A stretch of 64,000 nucleotides of DNA from Plazaster borealis. Taxonomy: Eukaryota; Echinodermata; Asteroidea; Forcipulatida; Labidiasteridae. The notes under the pieces were generated by a model. It ran no database searches. It worked only from the letters and a program-made list of their open reading frames with translations, and was not told the DNA's origin. Of this stretch, positions 11,675 through 22,461 are shown piece after piece; the first letter of the stretch is position 1, and each line of letters opens with the position of its first letter. The position numbers and the translations under genes were made by a program. The stretch spans positions 521,501 through 585,500 of the forward strand of contig CM037461.1 in assembly GCA_021014325.1 (NCBI GenBank), in the 5' to 3' direction.

Positions 11675-11915
11675 ATAGAGCACCGACGAGGCAAGATGGG
11701 GAACTGTGGCTGAAAATGTGAAATGTACACTGGACGCCATTTCAGCAAGCAACCCTCTTGATGCAAAACAAAATCAGTGCGGACAAGGATAATCGCTCTC
11801 GATGATGTAACAAAACATCGCTTGATGAAATGGCGCCCAAACGTATTACACGCTTTAACTATAGATTGAGCTCCGGTTGCCCATCTGGCCCCTTCGGCGC
11901 TACTAATCTTTGGAT
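11675..11915. mobile_element. MITE-like element, copy 2
   Basis: The imperfect inverted ends are ATAGAGCACCGACGAGGCAAGATGGGGAAC and the complement of GTTGCCCATCTGGCCCCTTCGGCGCTACTAAT. The interior GCCATTTCAGCAAGCAACCCTCTTGA matches 5900-6130. Confidence 0.5.
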
Positions 11916-12044
11916 GAGTCGAGATGTGTTAGTCACCATTGCAGACGGTTACGCACAGCTTTAGATTGTGTGAAAAACATCAGAACAAAACATCAGATTT
12001 GACAAGTGGCTCAGTACCAAATAACCAAGTTATTGCTTAAAGGG

Positions 12045-12357
12045 TCTGTATACATTTGGTAATGACTATGAACTTTAATGGCAAAACAAAACTTTTGAGA
12101 AACTTTTCACTTCGAAGATATCACTTTTTATCCCCCAAAATTTGAATCTGAGAAGCGTTATTGCAGTAACGTTTCTCAAATTGTGTATTCCAAGTGCAGA
12201 TTTTTCTTCCTGCGTTAACCGTTCCAGATTTTCGGCAATATCTCAAAAACGCTACCTTTTGAAATGAACTTTTCACAGGTTAGTTTTTATGGTATATCTA
12301 AAACCATAGAATTGAAACAAACAATAGGTTCCAACTACCAAACGTAAACAGACCCTA
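12045..12357. mobile_element. MITE with AGGGTCTGTATACATTTGGTAA ends
   Basis: The left end AGGGTCTGTATACATTTGGTAA pairs with the right end CTACCAAACGTAAACAGACCCT. It resembles the TTAA-flanked MITE at 4053-4408 in end design and length but lacks a visible TTAA on the right. It is non-coding. Confidence 0.5.
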
Positions 12358-12584
12358 GGCAGTCCAGATCCCTATTTTGTTTGTTTGTTTATTTCTTTAT
12401 AGGCTTATGTATGTTTGTTTGTTTGTTTCAGTACAACATACAATTGTGAACCCCCTTTTTCATATTAAAATGTGATTTTAATGAATTGCTGGTGTGAATC
12501 ACCTTCATGTCCAGGCTCTGTGGATCGATTTAAAATCATATTGCAGGTCACATGAATCTAAGAAACGTTTGTTTGTTTGTATGC

Positions 12585-13125
12585 GTGTGTGGGCTTACGG
12601 AAGGGCCCTTGTGGTTTTTTTATTACACAATTGAAACATAGACCACACATTGTTTTTCTTTGTTCAATTTGGACCCCACAGAGGAATTCTTAAGAAAAGG
12701 GAAAAAAAGAACAGCAATAGCAGTACCCCACAAACCAGATCTGTAAGGTTGTGTGTGAGCGTGTCTATCCATTCAAACCGAGGACTTTAACAAAACGGAT
12801 CCGGGTGTTTGACAGAGCGAGGACGTCCTCGCTTCGTTTTCGTGTACAAACCCAATGGTGACGTCGCTAAAAAAACTATGTCCAAACAATGGGAGAACAA
12901 AGAGAAGTCCTCGGTAAGCGGGAATTACAAACATGTGTGTGTGGACACACGGAAGGGCATATGTGGGGTCCTGACAACAATGAAACAATTGACCCCACAA
13001 GGTCATTTCAATAGGAACAATTGGGCCCCACAAGGGAATTCTTCAGAAAAGGGAATAATAGAACAACAATAGCAGTACCCCACAAACCGGATCCGTAAGG
13101 ATGTGTGTGTGTGTGGGGGGGGGGA
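12585..13125. repeat. Direct duplication of a segment of about 180 bp
   Basis: About 12585-12760 and 12940-13120 share ACGGAAGGG, CCCCACA..GGAATTCTT.AGAAAAGGGAA, AGCAGTACCCCACAAACC and GTAAGG.TGTGTGTG in the same order. The intervening part carries no recognised gene. Confidence 0.6.
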
Positions 13126-13144
13126 CACACCATATAATCAATGC

Positions 13145-13930
13145 TGCATTTGTAACCGTGCAAAAGTTATATTGATTCAATACTCAGACTGTTGACGATA
13201 GTTTTTACTGCATTCGTCACGAGAGGACGATATTGATAAATGTATGAACTCCAGTTATTACGCCATTGGTCGTTATTAGGTGAATCCCACTCGGCCCGAT
13301 TGGTCTCATCAAAGACCGTTGGGTTGGGCTGATCAGCTTGTACAAAACTGTGTTCAGCATGTAGGATGCATAATGGGGACGATCACAATATGAACATACA
13401 CGATATGATAAAGAAATAATGAATATTGTACACAGTATTAAAAACAAAAAGGGAAGGAGAATGTTGCGATCGAGCCCTATTTTTAGTACAAGTCAAAGAT
13501 TGACAATACTATCTGCAAGGGATTACTGTTAATAATATTTGTATTGTGCGACTTCCACAGAAAACAGTAGATAAAAAGCAATGAAAAAGTACATGCAACT
13601 ATAAAAGTCAACGTACAAGCACAATTACATAAAGGCAAGATTAAAAAGAAAAGTATTCACTTTACGCTACATTCTTATTGATAGTCGAATATTTCGTAGA
13701 CAGGAAGAGGTGACCGAGGCTATTACGTCAGGGGAATGGTCCAATGCGCATGTGCATACGCCAGCTATCCCAGCGCCCGTGGATGAGGCGCTGGGACCGA
13801 GCGAAAGGGTGATACAGCTGCATTGGTAACAGTGCAGAAGTTATTATTTCCGATTTTTGCTGTATTCGTCACGAGAGGGCGATATTGATAACATTATGAA
13901 CTCCAGTTATTACGCTATTGGTCTTTATTG
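13145..13930. repeat. Duplicated segment with GTCACGAGAGG.CGATATTGATAA
   Basis: About 13145-13290 and 13812-13930 match over CATT.GTAAC.GTGCA.AAGTTAT, TTCGTCACGAGAGG.CGATATTGATAA and ATGAACTCCAGTTATTACGC.ATTGGTC. A related CAAGAGGGCGATATT fragment is at about 14080. These look like copies of one unclassified element. Confidence 0.5.
13768..13796. other. Perfect hairpin, 10-bp GC-rich stem
   Basis: TCCCAGCGCC and GGCGCTGGGA are separated by nine bases. It lies between the two copies of the duplicated segment. Its function is unknown. Confidence 0.5.
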
Positions 13931-14112
13931 GATTGGCTTGATGTAATAATATTATATTTGTATTGTATCTGCTCATTCATAGACTTGATTTCGAGTCTGA
14001 GATCACGGTATTTATATGCATCAGCCACGCAAATCACGCCCGAGATTTCGTGTCATGCGCTCTACTCTTTACCCACAAGAGGGCGATATTTCAAGCACTA
14101 TAAATTGGCTAT

Positions 14113-14422
14113 CAGGTCGTATCTGAATTGGCAGCTAAAGCTACGGCTACGACTGTTGCTAAGGCTGTTGCCAAGTATATCTTCAACTTCAACGCAAGAT
14201 GACACGGTGACCCAGCCATGGCCGTAGCCGGCAAATCGGACAAGGCCTCAGGTAGATCCCCCAACAATAAAACTTACTAAGGCCATCTCCGAATAGGCGG
14301 CTGCGGTTACGGATATTGCTCAGGGTGTTGCTAAGGACATAATATTCTTCAACGCATGATGACGCTGAAATCAAGCTATAGCCATAGCCGTAGCTGTAGC
14401 CGGCAATTCGGAAACGGCCTTA
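14113..14422. mobile_element. Two adjacent MITEs with CCGTATCCGAATTGGCGGCTAC-type ends
   Basis: Copy 1 (about 14113-14247) and copy 2 (14279-14422) each have inverted ends reading roughly AAGGCCGTATCCGAATTGGCGGCTACAGCTACGG, with a short middle containing CTTCAACGCA.GATGAC. A third copy is at 51671-51815. About 145 bp each; non-coding. Confidence 0.6.
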
Positions 14423-14429
14423 CTCATTC

Positions 14430-16370
14430 CCTGTCCTCGGGGTTAGGGAGCATAACAGTGTCCCAGTGGCTCATTTCGTGACGACAAGAACGTGTTGGTT
14501 CGTGGTCATTTACCTAAAGGGAACCATCCCCACCCAATGCTTTGGGCATGTAGTTGAATTCATGGTTTCCAAACTGTTCAACAATTATAATTAATACTTC
14601 TGGTTGTGACTAACTGTAGCTTTTTGCTTTTAGCTGTAAGGGAAACTAGTCTGGCCCATGATTGTATTGTTATATAATCACTTGTTTATATCTTATTTAG
14701 ACATAGGAACCCAACAAAGAACGATGAATGTATCGACTGAGGCTAAATGGAGGATTGACAATGCTTTTGCTTTCAAAGTGCTGACGGATTTTAGGGTAAG
14801 TTTTAAAAGATAAACATTTCAAGCAGAGAGGTTCTCGCTCCGAATCGTAATATTGTTTTATGTTCAAATTTGTATGGCCCTCAGACACGAAGAATTTGAA
14901 CCGCATTGAAGCTCAATTTGTAATTTGTTCAATGTTGTTTATAAATTGTCATATTTTTACTTTACGTCACATTCAAACAATGTTGGTGCCTGGTTAACAT
15001 TTGCACCTAAAAAGGTCTTTAACAAAACATGTCTCTCCTCGTTCTCCAACGGTTGTTTTTGCCATAACAAGTCGTTAACAAAAGGGACGATGTTCTTAAA
15101 GTCGTAAGGGAAGTGAGACCTTGTCTAACGTTCCCATCTTTATCCTACTTAAAGCAACCCATCCTAAAATTTGACATACAAAATAATGTATGTAACTAAA
15201 TCATCTATCAGTTGGCACTATGGGGATTACAGTATGAAAATTTGACACATTGCCATTAATTCGTGATTAGGTTACAAACGATTATACCACTGAGTATGTT
15301 ACTTTACCATTGAACAATTTTCGGCAAGAAAGAAGTACTACTTGTAACCTGCAAGTAATATTACATCTTTTATTTCTGTTCCTTTTCTACAACAATACAA
15401 AACAATAGGTTAAAATTTTACCAGTAGGGCTATAAGTAATATAGTTTATTCTACTTGTTAAAGACATTAGGTTAATACATTTCACTAAAATTATATATTT
15501 TTATAATGACCCATTGATTTTAAATTGTTGATACCCCGACAATGTACATGATATCTTATTTAAATATTATTTCTGAATTTGTAACTGCTGAATTTGTGGA
15601 CAACAAAAAACCTTTAGTTTTTTACAACCTGGAAATTTAATTGAAGGTTTATCTATTCAAGTTTGTGTTTGACTCAGTTGTGATGATTGGAGTGGCTCTT
15701 TTTGGTAAAAAAACCCCAATCTTTGTTCGTAGGTGTTTATTGTGTTGTAAGACTCAGTTACAAATTTGTTCAATGATTACTTATACGGCATTTTGAGGCG
15801 AGTTTAAGTCAGTAACAACTTTGTTTAACGATTACTTTTACGGTGATTTGTTTTCAATTAAACCGATTCAATAATATTACAAAATCTCAGTGAAAAGCAT
15901 TAAGAAAATAATGTTATTATTAAAATATACATAATGTTGGTGCCTGGTTAACATTTGCACCTAAAACCATAGTAAAACTATCGTAATTGTTTTGTTTCGT
16001 ATGATTGATTTGTAAACACCAAATGGTGGAGGTTTGTTATACAAAGTAAACATTATTTTGTAATGACCCTTTTTTTCTATCCTAAATGTATAAATAGTTT
16101 ATCGTCCATTTTCCCGCAATGTACTTGTTTTTAAAAGCCATGTGTTTACTTTTGAATTTTACACAGGCATACCCTTCTTAGATTTCAAAATGCAATATTT
16201 TAGTAATTAAGTTTTTGTGAATTAAAGGGAAAATTTAATTGACAATAATAACAACAGTAATGCAGCCCAGCAAATGCATATGATAATAAGGGTATTTATA
16301 TGTTTAAACAAGATACTACATACTGTATGTACATAACCACAAAACACTCATAGACTGTGTAAGTTGACAT
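14430..16370. other. Intergenic AT-rich region with a repeated 34-mer
   Basis: No gene is supported. An exact 34-bp string beginning AATGTTGGTGCCTGGTTAAC occurs at 14979-15012 and again at 15933-15966. The surrounding sequence around 15.9-16.3 kb has a diverged partner at 17.9-18.3 kb, so this is old duplicated non-coding DNA. Confidence 0.5.
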
Positions 16371-17300
16371 CGAGAGCGTACAAGTTTCGCGAGAATCTGG
16401 ATTTCCGGGCACTTCGAATAGCAACCACAGCGTGTATTGTGGCAATTGTTTTTAAAAATAACCTTCATTGTGATGTTTTAATAAATTTCATCTATTAACT
16501 ATTTGTTGATTAAGGGGAAAAAAAAAGATTACTATAGAAATTGTAACTTGCAAGCAATTTCTCAAATATTGGAAACAAATCTATTTAGAAGCCGACCTTA
16601 ATTTTCTCTTTCACGTTTGACCATGAAGGCCATACAATAAAAGGCGATCGTCGTGATCTTTTGCGTACAAGCATGCAAACTGGACCGCTGCTAGATTTAG
16701 TTGTAGTACGGTACCCGAACCGCACGAAATGAGGATGTCGTTTTCCCGGTGACTCCATGCAACGCAAGGTTTGTTTTTGCGCTAAAGTAACAAAGCACTT
16801 GTATCGATTGATAATTTATTTAACTTTGCGTAACTTTGCAATATGACACTTCGAACTGGATTTTGGAGGTCAAGCATTTTTTTTCAATTTTCTCATTATA
16901 CGTTTCCAGGCATCATTTTAGTTTTATTTATCACGTTGTAATTTTTGAAAGTAGTAATTCCACGACTTAGTTTTTGGGGTTGGGAAAAAGGAATGTTATC
17001 CAAATAAAAATCACACAAAACTGCACCGGCGTAAATCTCCCATAGCTGATGGCTCAGAGGTGTCCGGAAGCTCAATAGTGACATTGTCATCGTGATACTT
17101 ACACGGTCTATAAGTAACTACCAACAAGTTTACTCAGGTTAGGGTTAGGGTTACACAGTTTACAAATCACAATCAATGCTCGTAATGTAATATTTTAAAA
17201 GTGGCAATGATAATTGTTTTTGATATTTGCACATGACAACAAACTATTAGTAAGTGATATTGTTATGTTACCGATATTCATAAACTTTTTGTTTATTTTG
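16371..17300. other. Intergenic region, no supported gene
   Basis: Short open frames exist on the minus strand at 16585-16767 and 16896-17090 and are somewhat less AT-rich than their surroundings. They have no recognisable domain and no linked splice structure. Three tandem TTAGGG-like units occur at about 17133-17153. Confidence 0.35.
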
Positions 17301-17308
17301 AACATTGC

Positions 17309-17423
17309 AACCCCACTCATTGGTGCATTATGTCTTGGCCAAAGACACGTGCTCCATGACCGGGATTCGAACCCACACCCGATGCCCTTGCCACTGTAAT
17401 TTGTATCCACTGCACTGACCATT
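17309..17423 (-). mobile_element. tRNA-derived SINE head, minus strand
   Basis: Read on the minus strand it has a box-A-like TGGTCAGTGCAGTGG and a box B GGTTCGAATCCC followed by GGTCATGGAGCACGTGTC. A related piece on the same strand is at about 18655-18725. Confidence 0.6.
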
Positions 17424-18654
17424 TCTTTCTAGATTTAAGAGCTTCACAAATCAGTAAAGTTAAATTAACAATTCTTAAATCAGAAACCATTCTTAAAACT
17501 TGAATTCTTAAACATCATTTCCCACTAAAAGTGTTATGCTTTTTCAAATTGTTTTGCATGATTGTGTTTCTTCAGATTTCTCTTTCTTTTAAATATTCAT
17601 AACCGAAACTGTTAAATTCCTAAGTTTTCAACTGTTTTACTGGTCGTTTGCATTTGATGTATTTTAAATTAAACGCAAGAGAATCCTGGCATGATTTTAA
17701 AAATGATTTCGATAACGACAACATTTACCATTGATACAATTATACACCAATATAATATTTAATATGAAATCAACAAATATTGAATGGTTTAAAATGCTAC
17801 GTAACAATTGAATCACGTTAGTTAACAATTAAAATGTGAGAAAGGTTATTGATTCCAGATTGGATTGTGATTCAAAACTTTAACATACTGTTTGTGATAT
17901 GAATTATGTCACTAAAGCTGATTAGAGCAAAATCACAAATTGTTTTTGCTTATGTAACATTTGGCACCTGATGGCGAAGTAAAATTGTCATACATTTTTT
18001 GTTTTCAAGGGAACCCATGATGTTGGAGCTTCTCGTACAAAGTAGTTGTTATTTTTAACCTGAAGTTACAAATTGTTCATCCCGCAATATTTTATTCCTT
18101 ATTTTTAAACCATAATAATTACATTTGAATATTAAACATGCAAACCCTTTGTAGTTTTTAAAATACACTATTCTCGTAATGACATTATTTGTCTGAGAAT
18201 TAAAGGGGAATATATGAACGATTGCAATAGTGATGGAAGCCAGGAAATTAATATTATGACTGCCCTACTTATCTTGTTCATACAATATACTACATACTTT
18301 GTAAACATAGTTACCACAAAATCATACCTTGTTTTTGTATCTTCAATAACCAACAGCAAAATTGGTTACGTTCTTTGCAAATCGCAATCAAGGCAGATAA
18401 GGTGCAAGTATTATTATTATTTTGTTATACGCGACAAAGTTAGAGTTATTGACGTTTTTATGATAAATTATTTATATCCATCATTTTTCATGCTCATGGC
18501 GTATGAACTTGTTACTCCCGGTCTTTCGGCCATATATTTTATTCCTTAAACGACTTCAGCTCCCTGGGAGTAAACAACTTGTGCTGTCAAAAAACAAAAA
18601 CGGTTACAAGAATCATCTCTCTTCTAAGAAGGTAAATATTTACCCCTGAGTTAA

Positions 18655-18725
18655 GAGAAGCAATTAAGTTAAATGTCTTGCCCAAAGACGAGTGTCATGA
18701 CCGGGATTCGAACCCACACCGTGGG
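18655..18725 (-). mobile_element. SINE fragment, minus strand
   Basis: The minus strand reads GTGGGTTCGAATCCCGGTCATGACACTCGTCTTTGGGCAAGACAT, the same family as the element at 17.3 kb. It is cut short by the adjoining MITE piece. Confidence 0.55.
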
Positions 18726-18729
18726 AAAT

Positions 18730-18885
18730 TTACTTTTTTTTCTCAAAAACTAAGTTACTTCAGAGGGAGTCGTTTCCTACAATGTTTTATACTATCAACA
18801 GCTCTCCGTAGCTTGTTACACCAAGTAAGTAAGTATGCTAATTTGTTTTGAGTCATTACCAAACGTGTACGATACCTTTAAAGCT
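18730..18885. mobile_element. Partial copy of the TTAA-type MITE
   Basis: TTTCTCAAAAACTA.GTTACTTCAGAG and the end TTACCAAACGTGTACGATACCTTTAA match the 4053-4408 element. One end is missing. Confidence 0.5.
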
Positions 18886-19285
18886 ATAATGAAAGTCGTG
18901 CTTTTTACTCAAAACGTTAACTCATGATTAGATAAAACTTCTCTAGATGTCTACGGGGATCAAAATCTGCTTCAAACGAGTTTAATAATCGTCAAGTCGT
19001 GGAACACTCGAACAGACGGGCGAGAGTGCGTTACAATAAGCGCCCTGACGCACAGGGTGTGTTACGCCCGCAGTCTCGCACGCAAATTGGTTCGACAAAT
19101 GCACTTACATGCGAATAGCCGTACGAAAGCCGTATCAAATGTCAAGCTTTTATGTAGGACTCTACACAACCAATGACGCGCGCAGACGGTTTCAAAACGC
19201 TGGGCAATTTAACGCTCTATTCAATGTCTCAAACTCTCTGTGCCGGGGGGGGGGGGAATCTGGTATACTATCACAAAAGGGGCAC

Positions 19286-19288
<3 letters not shown>

Positions 19289-19321
<33 letters not shown>

Positions 19322-19325
19322 TATT
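19289..19325. repeat. (ATT)n microsatellite
   Basis: About twelve ATT units lie just after a G-run. The surrounding 18.9-19.4 kb holds no supported gene. Confidence 0.85.
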
Positions 19326-19984
19326 TGGCAATTCACATAAAAAATAGAAAATACAAAAATACAAAATTACAAAAACTTGGACCAGCAATAATGAATTGTA
19401 TGAAACATTAAATATTTGCGTTGTATAATTCTCATCAAACGCTGGCTAGTATGCATGGTTTGAATTGTCAGCCATTGTTAACACAATGCAGCTAGCTCTT
19501 TGCCTTGATACAATATTGAGCACTTCTCAGTCACGAAAACGCTTATTGGAGCTAAGATGCTGTGAAAAAGGATTCTTTAATGTGGATAATCGGAAAACAT
19601 GTATATTGAAGAGGGGTAATAACAATTCAATATTATTGTATGCATTCGTACTCTTGTAGTTGCTATAAAAAGTTGGGCAACAATTTTTATTTTGAAATAA
19701 GTCGTCATGGTTTTGTCGAGGAAAAACACAAACTTTAGTTGTTGAGAAATCTCAGATTCAAATTTGAGTTAAATTCATCATATTTTGCATGGTCTGTAAT
19801 TTAGTAGGGCCTACTTTGAATTTGAAATTGTCGTAGGAATGTAATTATTCAAACATGGTTGAGAATTAATGCTGATATAAGTTTCCGACACTAAGACAAA
19901 CATTTTATGGGACAACTTGAAATTTTGACATTTCCACCTTTTGTTCACACCTGGAGTTTTTTTTGAACAGTGTCCTCAATAAAG

Positions 19985-20725
19985 GGCTGAATTCAAAACA
20001 CACAATTCTTAAATATTTGTCTTTCCTTTTATTCAGGAAGGCTTGAATTTCTGAGCGCAAATAAAGCAACTGAGAAATACCAATTTATTTACGAAGGCTA
20101 AGAGCTATATCTTAAATATTCTGCAGGGTTGTTAACGGCAATGCGTTCATAATGGCTAGTAATCAAACCATGCAAGCTGGCAATCGTTTGATGCATGTAT
20201 ACACTTACTGAGTCCATGGTCATTATCTATACTGTACAAGGCCAGACTTCTATGGTCTTTGTAAGCTTGTAGACAACCAATACATCATATTTGTAAATTA
20301 TTGCCAATATACCCTAAACTGTTTATGAGTTTTTCACTATAATTGTAGATCAGGTTTGGTTAATACGAAAATCCTACTTTTTGGGAAATATGTTTTATAA
20401 GACTTAACAACATGATATCATCAAATTACTCTCGTTAGAGTCGGCCCCGCCTGGTAATGGCTATGATTCAATAAATGTATACATGTATGAAACGATTGCC
20501 GGTACGCATGAATTTATTATTCGCCATTATGAACAAACTGCTGTCAACAAAACCTGCATAATACTTTGGATTTTTGCCGTGGTAAATTACTTGGTATTTC
20601 TCAGTCATTAAAAAGATAATAAACAAATACCTTGTTTAAGCTCAGAAAATCAAGGCCTTCACAGACATTATGAATATCAAAGGTAAATATTTAAGAATTG
20701 TGTGTTCTGATTGCTTTGCTGAGAT
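19985..20725. repeat. Foldback element with arms of about 330 bp
   Basis: The left arm starts AACACACAATTCTTAAATATTT and runs inward through CTGAGAAATACCAA, GTTCATAATGGC and GGCAATCGTTT. The right arm, read in reverse complement from about 20725, carries the same landmarks in the same order at clearly less than full identity. Partial copies of the same text in direct orientation lie at about 19450-19560 and 21055-21150. Confidence 0.65.
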
Positions 20726-21164
20726 AGAATTATTTTGGGCTAAACAAAACGAAATTGTATAGTTTCATGATTGCTTTCCTGTCAAGAACTTCCGTATCAG
20801 ATTAGATGCAGCTGAAAACCTATACAGTCCTTATGTAGGTATGATCTTGAGGAAGGAGCTTGTATATTTATACAGCATCTCTACACAACCCGTACAAACT
20901 TAGCAGGTCAGCCTATTCCCAAAAATTGTCTTCAAATTTCCGTCCACGTGCCTATAAGAACCATACAATTCAGGGCTTGTACGGTATGATGAAATGGGTA
21001 TGATCTTTAATTGTAAACGTGGAAAAATTCTTATCGAACGATGTCCAGTATATGCATGGTTTGGTTATCAGCCATTATGAACGCAATGTAGCTAGCTCTT
21101 GCCTTGATGATATTTCGCACTTCTCAGTCATGAAAAAGAAAGTCTGAATAATATTTGCTTATTG

Positions 21165-21170
21165 GATCTT
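21165..21170. other. Target-site duplication GATCTT, left
   Basis: GATCTT directly precedes the left terminus TATGGTGTTC. The identical hexamer directly follows the right terminus at 37911-37916. This defines insertion of the 16.74-kb element. Confidence 0.8.
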
Positions 21171-21790
21171 TATGGTGTTCTATAAAGGACACTTACACGG
21201 CGACTTTTTTTTTTCAAGCGGCGACTTTTTTTTTTCAAGCGGCGACTTTTTTTTTTCAAGCGGCGACTTTTTTTTTTCAAGCGGCGACTTTTTTTTTTCA
21301 AGCGGCGACTTTTTTTTCACGCGGCGACTTTATTTTTTCAAGCGGCGACTTTTTTTTTATCGGCGACTTTTTTTTTTAAAGCGGCGACTTTTTTTTTAAC
21401 GCGGCGAGTTTTTTTTAAGAGGGGACTTTTTTTTCAAGCGGCGACTTTTTTCAAGCGGCGACTTTTTACACGCGGCGACTTTTTTTTTGGCGGCGCCTTT
21501 TTTTTTTAAAGCGGCGACTTTTTTTTCACGCGGCGACTTTATTTTTTCAAGCGGCGACTTTTTTTTTAGCGGCGACTTTTTTTTTTTCAAGCGGCGACTT
21601 TTTTTTTTTTTTTCAAGCGGCGACTTTTTTTTTTCAAGCGGCGACTTTTTTTTTCAAGCGGCGACTTTTTTTGGGGGGGTGGCGCCCTTCCGGTTTGTGA
21701 TTGTGTTTGAGGGGATTCCCCTAAAGGTCAGTCACGCGCAAGCGCACGACTGATCTACTTCCGCATTGTGCAGCAAGATGGTACTCGACC
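21171..21790 (+). repeat. Left terminal inverted repeat with embedded minisatellite
   Basis: Terminal 35 bases, a 21-bp array (about 21198-21672) of GCGGCGAC followed by about ten T and CAA, then about 115 bp of inner sequence. The inner part matches the right end over GTTTGTGATTGTGTTTG, GCGCAAGCGCA and GATCTACTTCCGCATT. The array is about 180 bp longer than that at the right end. Confidence 0.8.
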
Positions 21791-21802
21791 AGAATGACAT
21801 GG
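21779..21802 (+). other. Possible upstream ORF / non-coding first exon of the HECT gene
   Basis: ATG GTA CTC GAC CAG AAT GAC ATG precedes a strong GTAAGT donor at 21803. Splicing to the acceptor before 22458 would place TAA directly after it, making a short upstream ORF ahead of the main ATG at 22462. Phase excludes it as the protein's own start. Inferred only. Confidence 0.4.
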
Positions 21803-22461
21803 TAAGTTACGTTAGTCCATGAGCCCTGGAACACCTCTAGGTGGGTAGTATGTGGTTGTAAATTATGGTTTCAGTTTTGGGATTTTCGGGTCTGCCATAT
21901 AATGTGTACAAATATAACTGTTCTTTTAACCTATTCTTAGCATTAGTAAGGGGGTTAGACTAGAGGCAGGTGGTTAGAGGTGGAGAGATCAAACATTCCC
22001 CCATACTTCACCATTTCAACAGTTACTGTAACTTCAACTTGCCACAATTAATGTTCAGAATGATGTCATGATTATATGATGCATTTTTAGTAAAGGAACG
22101 AGAGCATTAAACTCACACACATTGTATGTACAATTAAGTGGATTTTTTAATGACTTCTAATGAGTTGTTTTGTTTTACCAGTCATCCGGAAGGGGATAAA
22201 CTGATCTCATTCCAGACTAAGATAATGTTATTCATCAAAAATACAGCAAATGAAACAAGTTTGTTAAACTGCCTCGAATTGGGGACAGCAGTGAATAGAA
22301 GCATAATATAATTATGTATTGTCATGGTATTGTAATTCCACAAAGATACACAAATACAATACAAATGATGCATGATCCATGGCGGATCCGTGCAAAGAGC
22401 GAATAGCTTGTGAATCTGTGTTCAATAGTATGGTTTTTCCTCTTATGTTTCATGTAGTAAA

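Noticed and set aside
14700..14795. Possible exon, minimal ATG at 14724, ending at a GTAAGT donor
   Set aside because: It reads open and has a good donor, but no partner exon or family was recognised nearby, so it is left out.
21155..21753. Frames rich in FFF/GDF in the terminal array
   Set aside because: They are translations of the poly-T minisatellite in the transposon end.
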